Source: Mycobacterium sp. (GTDB lineage: Bacteria; Actinomycetota; Actinomycetes; Mycobacteriales; Mycobacteriaceae). From it: a stretch of DNA of 8,087 nucleotides. The first letter of the stretch is position 1; the number at the start of each line of letters is the position of its first letter. This document shows positions 1 to 6,290 of the stretch, piece by piece. Below the pieces are notes generated by a model. It ran no database searches. It was not told where the DNA came from and saw only the letters and a program-made list of their open reading frames with translations. The stretch covers positions 1 through 8,087 of the forward strand of contig JAQSXQ010000057.1 of assembly GCA_029256565.1 (NCBI GenBank), read 5' to 3'. The position numbers were made by a program, and so were the translations under genes.

Positions 1-175
1 GACGCCATGGACTCGTCACGTGGAACGTGTTACAACGATTCCGGTCGATCGCTGGACTTCGGGCGATCGACGGCCCGCGGGGAACGGGCGTCGGCGGCAA
101 TGTCTTCGTCGACTCCGAACCACCGGATCGCTGAGTTCGACCAAGAAGTGAGCGCTTCCCGGAGGAGGAACCGAG
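1..175. promoter_or_regulatory. Leader/intergenic region upstream of the thiolase operon
   Basis: No convincing gene is seen here. All three plus frames are open for part of the stretch: one to a stop at 132-134, one to 149-151, and one to 181-183, which would overlap the thiolase start. None has the strong G/C third-position bias of the real genes over its whole length, although the last 20 or so codons of the frame ending at 134 come close. The 3' end of an upstream gene therefore cannot be fully excluded. On the minus strand an ATG lies at 8-6 and reads out of the window, so the region could also be a divergent promoter. It contains a KstR-like operator (21-34) and ends in a strong Shine-Dalgarno sequence, GGAGGAGGAA at 161-170. 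No clear -10/-35 pair was found. If the promoter overlaps the operator, the 5' UTR would be over 100 nt. Confidence 0.5.
21..34. promoter_or_regulatory. KstR-like operator
   Basis: The bases TGGAACGTGTTACA fit the KstR binding pattern TnnAACnnGTTnnA at all eight fixed positions. They also carry the GAACGTGTT core found in many known KstR sites. KstR is the TetR-family repressor of cholesterol and steroid catabolism genes in mycobacteria and rhodococci, and is released by a steroid-CoA intermediate. The site lies about 140 nt upstream of the thiolase start, and 13 nt upstream of a possible divergent ATG at 8-6 on the minus strand, so it could serve either or both directions. Eight fixed bases are expected by chance only about once per 65 kb. 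A match just ahead of a thiolase operon is therefore suggestive but not proof. By eye I found no second copy in the window. Confidence 0.55.
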
Positions 176-1342
176 ATGTCTGACGCGGTCATCGTCGCCT
201 ATGCCCGTACTCCCTTCACCCGTTCGCTGGTGGGCGGATTGGCGAAGGCGTCTGAGTTCGACCTGGCCAGCGCGGTGATCGGGGAGGTGATCCGGCGTTC
301 CGGCATACCTCCCGAGTCGATCGACAACATCGCGATGGGGGAGGTGCTCCAGGGCGGCGGGTGCATCGCGCGCTATTCGGCACTGGAATTGGGGCTGCCG
401 CCGGACACCCCGGCAGTCGCCATCGGCGGCTGGTGCGCCTCGGGAATGATCGCGATGCACCAGGCGGTGGCGAGCATCCGCGCCGGCATGGGGCGGTGCA
501 TCATCGCGGGTGGCGTCAATACTCCTTCGGCATCGCCGATGGCAGGGCCCCACTTCGCGTCGACGGGTATCACCGACACGCCAATTGCCCCCATGCACCC
601 GGGCATTGGCGAGATGCCCGCGCTCGACTTGGCGCTCATGCTCGGTGAGGGCACGGCTCGGCAGTACGGCTTGACCCGCGAGGAGGTCGACGAGTGGGCG
701 GCCCGTGCGCACTCTTTGGCCTCGGATGCCATCGAGGCCGGGGTGCTCGACTGGGAGAAGGTCGCCGTGGCAGCCGGCGACACCGTTGTCACCGCCGACG
801 AGCTGCCGTGTCGCGACTTCACCGTGGCCGCGCTAGGTCAGATGGACTCCTTCCTCGGCGCCGACTGCACGGTCACAGTCGGCAATCAGACGGGCCTCAC
901 CGACGGTGCGGCGGCGTTGATGATCTGCGACCGAGCCTTCGCCGAGTCGCTCGGCGTAGAACCGCTCGCCCGCATCGTCGGCTGGTCGGTGGTCGGCTCA
1001 GAACCAGAACTCGCCACCGAGGCAACCGTGACTGCGACTCGGCGCGCCCTCGCGCTGGCTGACGTCGACGTCGAGGCAGTGGACTTGTTCGAGGTGCACG
1101 ACTCGTACGCGTCGATCGGGGTCGCCTACGGTCGGGAGCTGAAGCTGGCCGACGACCGGCTGAACGTCCATGGGGGCGGGCTCGCCCTCGGCCACCCGTA
1201 CGGTGCCTCGGGAACGCGGGTGGCTGGCACCCTCATCGCAGAACTCCAGCGCCGGGGCGGAGGCGTGGGGGCCGGAGCGATCGTCAGTGCCGGCGGGCTG
1301 GGCGCCGCCGTTGTACTCGACGTCTTCCCGGCCGCGACCTGA
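176..1342 (+). CDS. Thiolase family protein (acetyl-CoA acyltransferase-like) with atypical active site
   Basis: This 388-residue protein has the normal length and fold order of a thiolase. Thiolases cleave 3-ketoacyl-CoA with CoA, or condense acyl-CoAs, in the cytosol. Visible landmarks are the nucleophile loop GGWCASG with Cys87, the classical GNQTGLTDGAAAL segment (about 236-248) and GGGLALGHPYGASG with catalytic His340. Two of the four canonical active-site elements differ. The NEAF motif is replaced by H308-D-S-Y, which resembles the HDCF motif of SCP2-type thiolases but has Ser for Cys. The C-terminal CxG cysteine is Ser371 (SAGG). The general-base cysteine is therefore missing from both known locations. 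The ATG has a strong Shine-Dalgarno (GGAGGAGG) at good spacing. It is the first gene of a four-gene run, 13 nt ahead of mmpL and downstream of a KstR-like site. It could be a modified thiolase, a Claisen-type condensing enzyme or a retro-Claisen/aldolase-like protein. The family is certain; the substrate is unknown. Confidence 0.93.
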   Translation: MSDAVIVAYARTPFTRSLVGGLAKASEFDLASAVIGEVIRRSGIPPESIDNIAMGEVLQGGGCIARYSALELGLPPDTPAVAIGGWCASGMIAMHQAVASIRAGMGRCIIAGGVNTPSASPMAGPHFASTGITDTPIAPMHPGIGEMPALDLALMLGEGTARQYGLTREEVDEWAARAHSLASDAIEAGVLDWEKVAVAAGDTVVTADELPCRDFTVAALGQMDSFLGADCTVTVGNQTGLTDGAAALMICDRAFAESLGVEPLARIVGWSVVGSEPELATEATVTATRRALALADVDVEAVDLFEVHDSYASIGVAYGRELKLADDRLNVHGGGLALGHPYGASGTRVAGTLIAELQRRGGGVGAGAIVSAGGLGAAVVLDVFPAAT

Positions 1343-1355
1343 GGCTGACGGACAC

Positions 1356-3557
1356 GTGCTCGATCTGATCACCCGCGCTGTCGTCGCCGCGCCGAAGCGG
1401 ATCCTGCTGGCGGCGCTCCTGTTAGTGGCGGTATGCGGTCTGCTTGCGGCGCCGGTGAATTCGATGCTGTCGGCTGGCGGCTTCACCGATCCGGACGCCC
1501 AATCGAATCAAGCCAACCGTGTCCTGGTCGAGGAGTTCGACCGTGGGTTCGTCAACCTGAATCTCTTGATCGAGTCGTCCGAGCCGGTGTCCTCGCCACC
1601 GGTGCGGCGCGCGATCGACGAACTCGTCGCCGACCTCCGCGGCGCCGAACACGTCGCGCGGGTGCTCTCGCCCGCCGACACGTCGGACCCGGTCACCGCA
1701 GGATTGGAGAGCAAGGACGGCCGGTCCGCGCTGGTGATCGCCTACCTCGAGGGCGACGAGAGCGCGGGCATCGCGAACTCGGCCGATCTGGTCGACCGAT
1801 TCACGGGCGAACGGCCACCCGGCATCGTCGTCTCGGCAGGCGGACCAGGAGCCGTGTACGCGCAGGTGAACGAACAGAGCCAGCGAGACCTGACGATCAG
1901 CGAGGCGATCGTGCTACCGATCACCTTCCTGGTGTTGGTGTGGGTGTTCGGCGGGGTCGTCGCCGCCCTGATCCCATTGGCGGTTGGGGCGTTCGCGATC
2001 TCGGGTTCGATCGCGATCCTCCGCGTCATCGCCGAGTTCGCCGAGGTGTCTGTATTCGCGCTCAACCTCGCCGTGGCGCTCGGACTGGCGCTCGCAATCG
2101 ACTACTCGCTGCTGCTGGTGAGCCGCTATCGAGAAGAAATCGGCGACGGCTCCGATCCCGAGGGCGCGCTGCGTCGCACGATGCGCACCGCGGGGCGCAC
2201 GGTGGTGTTCTCCGCTGCCACGGTCGCGTTGTGCCTTGCCACCATGGCGGTCTTCCCCATGTACTTCCTTCGTTCGTTTGCCTACGGCGCGGTGTCGGTC
2301 GTCGCGCTCGCCGCTCTCGCGGCGCTGGTGATCACGCCCGCTGCGATCAGGATCGCAGGCAGCCGGATCGGACGACCCGGCGCACGGGGCCCGCTCGCGT
2401 CGTCACGCTGGTACGGGTGGGCGCATGCGGTGATGCGGCGACCGATCATCGCTACGGCGCTCACGGTCGTGCCGCTCGTAGTCGTCGGGCTGCCGTTCCT
2501 CGACGTGAGGTTCGGCTTCCCCGACGATCGGATCCTGCCGACGTCGTCTCCCGCACGGCAGGTGGGCGACCAGATCCGGTCTGACTTCACTCAGGACGCC
2601 GGCCTGCCGGTGCACATCGTGCTGAGGCATGACGACTCCTTCCAGGACGACGGGCGCATCGACGGCTACGCGGCCGAACTCTCCCGCGTCCCATCGGTCG
2701 TGGCCGCGGCAGGGCCGGGCGCCACCTTTGCCGAGGGCCGCCCGGTGGCCCCGCCGGGGACCGAGTCGGCCAGCGCCACCGACAGCAGCTTCCTGACCGT
2801 CAGCACCACGACGGAGCCGTTCGGCGCGGCGTCCGACGAACTGCTGGACCGGTTGCACGCCATACCGCCACCGGAGGGAACGACGGCATTGTTCACCGGC
2901 GCGGCACAATCCAATCGCGACGGCGTCGAATCGATCTCCACACGGCTGCCCGCACTGCTCGGGCTCATCGCAGTGGTCATGTTCGTGTTGCTCTTCCTGC
3001 TGAGCGGCAGTGTGGTCATCCCGCTGAAGGCCCTGGCTATGAACGTCCTTTCACTGACGGCGACGTTCGGCGCCATGGTCTGGATCTTCCAGGAGGGGCA
3101 CCTGGGCGGGCTCGGAACGACGGTCGTCGGCACCTTGGTCTCGACGATGCCCGTGCTGATGTTCTGCGTCGCCTTCGGCCTGTCGATGGACTACGAGGTG
3201 TTCATCATCGCCCGAATTCGCGAGTTCTGGCTAGCGTCCGACCGATCTGACGCAGCAAGTCGCGATGCGGTGGCGCTGGGGCTGGCGGGGACCGGTCGCA
3301 TCGTGACGGCCGCGGCGCTGGTCATGGCCATCACGTTCGCGGGCCTGATCGCATCCCAGGTGTCGATGTTGCGAATCTTCGGGTTCGGGCTCGCAGTCGC
3401 GATCCTGGTGGATGCCATCGTGATTCGGTCGATCCTCCTGCCCGCGGTGATGGTGCTGCTCGGCCGCTGGAACTGGTGGTCGCCGCGCTGGTTGGCTCGG
3501 CTGCATTCCCGGTTGGTGGTACCCGAGGCAGCGCGGCCCGCCACCACGTCGGTGTAG
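1356..3557 (+). CDS. MmpL-family RND transporter
   Basis: This 733-residue inner-membrane protein is of the RND/MmpL type, which uses the proton gradient to move lipids or hydrophobic compounds across the cell membrane. Two repeats are visible. TM1 (about 15-34) is followed by a periplasmic domain (35-183) and TM2-6 (about 184-331); TM7 (363-383) is followed by a second periplasmic domain (384-530) and TM8-12 (531-702). The hallmark Asp-Tyr pairs of the proton relay lie in TM4 (Asp249-Tyr250) and TM10 (Asp612-Tyr613, GLSMDYEVF), each followed by an Arg-rich SR/AR-x-RE loop. The GGFTDPDAQS sequence after TM1 is also typical. There is no long C-terminal cytoplasmic tail, unlike MmpL3. The GTG start at 1356 is chosen because it sits 13 nt after the thiolase stop and just before TM1; the frame is open further upstream but only inside the thiolase gene. 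The Shine-Dalgarno is weak (GAGG at 1341-1344), suggesting translational coupling. The cargo is probably the product of the flanking enzymes, but this is inference. Confidence 0.92.
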   Translation: MLDLITRAVVAAPKRILLAALLLVAVCGLLAAPVNSMLSAGGFTDPDAQSNQANRVLVEEFDRGFVNLNLLIESSEPVSSPPVRRAIDELVADLRGAEHVARVLSPADTSDPVTAGLESKDGRSALVIAYLEGDESAGIANSADLVDRFTGERPPGIVVSAGGPGAVYAQVNEQSQRDLTISEAIVLPITFLVLVWVFGGVVAALIPLAVGAFAISGSIAILRVIAEFAEVSVFALNLAVALGLALAIDYSLLLVSRYREEIGDGSDPEGALRRTMRTAGRTVVFSAATVALCLATMAVFPMYFLRSFAYGAVSVVALAALAALVITPAAIRIAGSRIGRPGARGPLASSRWYGWAHAVMRRPIIATALTVVPLVVVGLPFLDVRFGFPDDRILPTSSPARQVGDQIRSDFTQDAGLPVHIVLRHDDSFQDDGRIDGYAAELSRVPSVVAAAGPGATFAEGRPVAPPGTESASATDSSFLTVSTTTEPFGAASDELLDRLHAIPPPEGTTALFTGAAQSNRDGVESISTRLPALLGLIAVVMFVLLFLLSGSVVIPLKALAMNVLSLTATFGAMVWIFQEGHLGGLGTTVVGTLVSTMPVLMFCVAFGLSMDYEVFIIARIREFWLASDRSDAASRDAVALGLAGTGRIVTAAALVMAITFAGLIASQVSMLRIFGFGLAVAILVDAIVIRSILLPAVMVLLGRWNWWSPRWLARLHSRLVVPEAARPATTSV

Positions 3558-3589
3558 CCGTCATAGCCACGTTCGGAACGGAGTTCGTG

Positions 3590-4528
3590 ATGGAGCGAAG
3601 CCTGCTGTTGACCGGTGCTACTTCGGGACTGGGTCTGGGGGTTGCACGACGATTGGTGGGAAGCCCGGGCTGGCAGTCGGTCCTGCCGGTACGGAACGCG
3701 GCGCGGGGCGAGATGCTGGAAGGGCTGCTCGGCGACCGCACAGTGAACGGGCGGACGCACATCGTCACCTGCGACCAGGGGAGCCGCGATAGCGTCCGGG
3801 CCGCGGCGGATCGGATCACGGCGATGGTCGACTCCGGCGCGATCGCACCGTTGAGCACCGTGATCCTCAATGCCGCGGTGCTGCGCAACGATGCACTGGC
3901 GGTCAGCTCAGACGGTATCGAGCTGACGGTGGCCACCAACCTCCTCGGCCCGCACGCGCTGCTGGCACGCCTGAGCCGTCACCTCGCCCCAGATGCCCGA
4001 ATCCTCGTCGTCGGATCCCCGACCATCCGTCAGACGTGGTTCCAACGGGCGGCCCGCGTCCGGCCTGCGGTGTGGGAACCGTTGGCGCGGCAGTGCATTC
4101 CGCACGACGACGGGGTGCAGGCCTATGCCCGAACCAAGCTCGGTTTGTACTACCTTGCCTGCGCTGTCAACCAACTAGTGCCCGGCGACATGTCGGCCGC
4201 GTACTTCGATCCGGGCGTGATGCCAGGGACCAACATCCTTCGGGAACGTCATCAGGCCAGCCAGATCTACTGGCGGCGCGTACTGCCATACGTGGCATGG
4301 ACGTTCGGGGGTGTCACGGTGGGTCGTGGCTCGCGCTCGATGGCGCCCTACGCGCTGCACGAGAAGCCGATGAGTGCTGAGGGCTTCCTGTCGGTCAAGA
4401 GAGGCAAGCGTGGTCCGCGCGTAGAAGGGGGTCGCCTTCGCGAGTACTTCGCGGATGCCAACGAGATGTGCGGTCTGCAGGAGGCTGACGCCGCCCCCTG
4501 GTGGTTCCGCCTCGACGATCTGCGCTGA
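3590..4528 (+). CDS. Classical short-chain dehydrogenase/reductase (SDR)
   Basis: This 312-residue NAD(P)-dependent oxidoreductase has all classical SDR elements: the cofactor motif TGATSGLG (8-15), NAA (94-96), structural Asn117, catalytic Ser143 (VVGSP), Tyr179 and Lys183 (YARTK), and the DPG turn (207-209). It is longer than the usual 250 residues. The C-terminal extension and the large insert after Ser143 recall the protochlorophyllide-reductase/retinol-dehydrogenase branch, whose substrates are often hydrophobic alcohols or ketones. ATG 3590 is preferred because GGAG at 3580-3583 lies 6 nt upstream and the Rossmann strand begins at once (MERSLLLTGA). GTG 3587 directly before it is possible. 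It lies 32 nt after mmpL and 4 nt before the next gene, so co-transcription is likely. It probably interconverts a hydroxyl and a keto group on the operon's lipid or steroid substrate; the exact substrate is unknown. Confidence 0.92.
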   Translation: MERSLLLTGATSGLGLGVARRLVGSPGWQSVLPVRNAARGEMLEGLLGDRTVNGRTHIVTCDQGSRDSVRAAADRITAMVDSGAIAPLSTVILNAAVLRNDALAVSSDGIELTVATNLLGPHALLARLSRHLAPDARILVVGSPTIRQTWFQRAARVRPAVWEPLARQCIPHDDGVQAYARTKLGLYYLACAVNQLVPGDMSAAYFDPGVMPGTNILRERHQASQIYWRRVLPYVAWTFGGVTVGRGSRSMAPYALHEKPMSAEGFLSVKRGKRGPRVEGGRLREYFADANEMCGLQEADAAPWWFRLDDLR

Positions 4529-4532
4529 TGCC

Positions 4533-5531
4533 TTGAGTTCGGTTCGCAAGTCGCTCGTGATGGGCGCCAGCGGCTTCGTCGGTTCCCACGTGACCCGTCA
4601 ACTCGTGGATCGGGGCGACGACGTGCGGGTACTGCTGCGGACGACGAGTTCGACGCGGGGGATCGATGACCTTGACGTCGAGCGCCGATATGGCGACGTG
4701 TTCGACCAGGAAGCCGTCGAGTCGGCGATGTCCGGCCGCGACGTGGTCTTCTACTGCGTCGTCGATGCCCGGGCCATGCTGCCCGACCCGACGCCGCTCG
4801 TCCGCACCAACGTCGAGGGACTGCGCCAGGTCTTGGACATCGCGATGCGCGCGGAACTCGAGAAGTTCGTGTTCCTCAGTACGATCGGAACCCTGGCCGT
4901 CAGCCAAGGTGGTAGCCCGGTCAACGAAGACACCCCGTTCAATTGGTCCGGTCAGTGCGGCGACTACATCGACACCCGGAGGACGGCGGAGCGACTCGTG
5001 CTCGAGGCTGCGCAGACTGGACGGTTGCCTGCAATGGCCATGTGCGTGTCCAACACCTACGGTCCCGGGGACTGGCAACCGACGCCGCATGGCGCGGTCG
5101 TTGCCCGCGCCGCGCAAGGCCGAATGCGCTTCTACGCTGCCAACGCGTCGGCAGAGGTGGTGGGCATCGAGGACGCCGCTAGGGCACTCGTCCTGGCTGC
5201 CGAATACGGCCGAGCCGGGCAGCGATACATCGTCTCCGAGCGTTACCTGCCTCTGCGAACCATTCTCGAGACCGCGGCCAGCGAAACCGGTGTGCGCCCA
5301 CCGCGCTTCGGTATCCCCATGACAGCGCTGTACGCCGGCGCCTACGCGGCCGAGCCGGTTCGTGCGTTGCTACCCGGCCGGGTCACCCCTTTCCTCACGA
5401 TCGCGCGACTGCTGGACTTCACCTGCCCCGCCGACCATGGGAAGGCAACGCGGGAACTGGGGTGGCAACCCGAGCCGACGGTGGAAGCCATACGGCGGGC
5501 GGCCCGGTTCTACGTCGAGCAGTCGATCTGA
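4533..5531 (+). CDS. Extended SDR (NAD-dependent epimerase/3beta-HSD/DFR-like) with Arg in place of catalytic Lys
   Basis: This 332-residue Rossmann oxidoreductase is of the extended SDR type. It shows GASGFVG (11-17) for cofactor binding, GD at 54-55 (RRYGD), catalytic-type Ser116 (FLSTIG), then Tyr145 in YIDTR, where Arg149 stands at the position of the usual Lys. The TYGPGD segment (176-180 region) and the late DFTCPADHGKATRELGW stretch match DFR-like and hopanoid-associated epimerase-like proteins. Relatives act on sterols, flavonoids, beta-hydroxy acids or nucleotide sugars. The start is TTG 4533: it gives a complete first beta strand (KSLVMGASG), whereas GTG 4557 or ATG 4560 would delete it. 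The gene begins 4 nt after the previous stop with no clear Shine-Dalgarno, so translation is probably coupled. A partner role with the preceding SDR in reducing or oxidising a thiolase-derived product is inferred. Family confidence is high; function is open. Confidence 0.88.
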   Translation: MSSVRKSLVMGASGFVGSHVTRQLVDRGDDVRVLLRTTSSTRGIDDLDVERRYGDVFDQEAVESAMSGRDVVFYCVVDARAMLPDPTPLVRTNVEGLRQVLDIAMRAELEKFVFLSTIGTLAVSQGGSPVNEDTPFNWSGQCGDYIDTRRTAERLVLEAAQTGRLPAMAMCVSNTYGPGDWQPTPHGAVVARAAQGRMRFYAANASAEVVGIEDAARALVLAAEYGRAGQRYIVSERYLPLRTILETAASETGVRPPRFGIPMTALYAGAYAAEPVRALLPGRVTPFLTIARLLDFTCPADHGKATRELGWQPEPTVEAIRRAARFYVEQSI

Positions 5532-5572
5532 GTGGGAGTCCGGTAAAGCGCCGCGCCCGCTCGTCCGGCGTA

Positions 5573-5585
5573 TACGGTCACCACA
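5573..5585 (+). promoter_or_regulatory. Predicted leaderless promoter (-10 TACGGT) of the Ntn hydrolase gene
   Basis: TACGGT at 5573-5578 fits the mycobacterial -10 pattern TANNNT and is preceded by TA. If its last T is position -7, the transcription start falls exactly on the A of the ATG at 5585. No Shine-Dalgarno is seen before this ATG, which agrees with leaderless translation, common in mycobacteria. No recognisable -35 is present, as is usual for such promoters. This would make the gene independent of the upstream operon despite a gap of only 53 nt. Confidence 0.45.
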
Positions 5586-6280
5586 TGACCGTCGTCCTTG
5601 CCATCAAGTGCGCCAACGGAATCGCCATGGCGTCGGACTCGCAGATCACCGATCCGGGCCGCGGGCTGACCTATCCGGCGCAGAAGCTGCACGCGATGGG
5701 CAAGCACGCGGCATGGGGCGGCAGCGGATCCCGCGCGGTGCTCTACGACCTCGAGCAGATCTTCGATGCCGAGGGTGAGGCCGTCGTGGAGTCGAACGAC
5801 GTCGGCCACTCACTGCAGGCCCGGGTGGTCCCGGTGCTCAAGCATCACTACGCGAACTTCATCGAACACGTGCCGGGACAGGGGGAGGCGGGTACGCCCG
5901 CCACGTACGTCCTGACCGCCGGATACGCCGACGGGAAACCCTTCATCGTCGACCTCGACCCGAACGGGCTCATCGGGCATCACGAGGAGACCGGGTTCCA
6001 GTCGATCGGCAGCGGCGCCCCGATGGCTCAGCAGGCCCATGCTCTGCTCGCCCACTTCCAGATGACCGAACGCGACGTCGAATACGGCATGGTGGCGGCG
6101 ATCCGGGTGCTCGACGCACTGGATGCGTCGTCGCCGAGCGTCGGCGGCCCGATGGATCTGTGCCGGATCACGCCGGACGGCGCCGAGCACCTCGGCGACG
6201 ACGAGGTGAAGGAGATTCGGGGACAACGGGATCGGTGGATCGCACTCGAACACGATGCGCTCGACCGGCTCTTCGACTGA
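5585..6280 (+). CDS. Proteasome-type Ntn hydrolase (20S subunit-like), stand-alone
   Basis: The 231-residue product resembles a 20S proteasome beta-type subunit or the related Anbu/HslV group. Counting the Thr after Met as residue 1, the catalytic set is in canonical register: Thr1, Asp17 (MASDSQ) and Lys33 (YPAQK). Gly47 lies in GGSGS, GSG at 141-143 matches the loop holding Ser129 of archaeal beta subunits, and Asp179-x-x-Ser182 resembles the Asp166/Ser169 pair. TAGYADGKPFIVDLDPNG (110-127) is a typical proteasome strand-turn. There is no propeptide: removing Met would expose the nucleophile. That differs from actinobacterial PrcB, which has a long propeptide. Its role is probably an N-terminal nucleophile amidase or protease in the cytosol. 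Upstream in-frame sequence lies inside the previous gene and was not used. No ATPase or pup gene is adjacent. Partner, oligomer and substrate are unknown. Confidence 0.85.
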   Translation: MTVVLAIKCANGIAMASDSQITDPGRGLTYPAQKLHAMGKHAAWGGSGSRAVLYDLEQIFDAEGEAVVESNDVGHSLQARVVPVLKHHYANFIEHVPGQGEAGTPATYVLTAGYADGKPFIVDLDPNGLIGHHEETGFQSIGSGAPMAQQAHALLAHFQMTERDVEYGMVAAIRVLDALDASSPSVGGPMDLCRITPDGAEHLGDDEVKEIRGQRDRWIALEHDALDRLFD

Positions 6281-6290
6281 CGTCAGGCCC

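Noticed and set aside
1170..1355. Upstream extension of the mmpL reading frame into the thiolase gene
   Set aside because: These codons overlap the conserved thiolase C-terminus; GTG 1356 just after the thiolase stop gives a normal MmpL N-terminus.
1433..2584. Plus-strand open frame of 383 codons inside mmpL
   Set aside because: Arg/Pro-rich out-of-frame shadow; the other plus frame shows 12 membrane segments and both Asp-Tyr motifs.
3476..3589. Upstream extension of the classical SDR frame into mmpL
   Set aside because: The Rossmann strand starts right after ATG 3590, which has its own Shine-Dalgarno; the extension has no SDR features.
4528..4536. ATG overlapping the SDR stop as start of the extended SDR
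   Set aside because: It is in another frame and meets TGA after two codons; TTG 4533 keeps the full cofactor-binding strand.
4395..5117. Minus-strand open frame of 240 codons opposite the two SDR genes
   Set aside because: It spans the junction of two well-supported plus-strand genes and has no recognisable motif or suitable codon bias.
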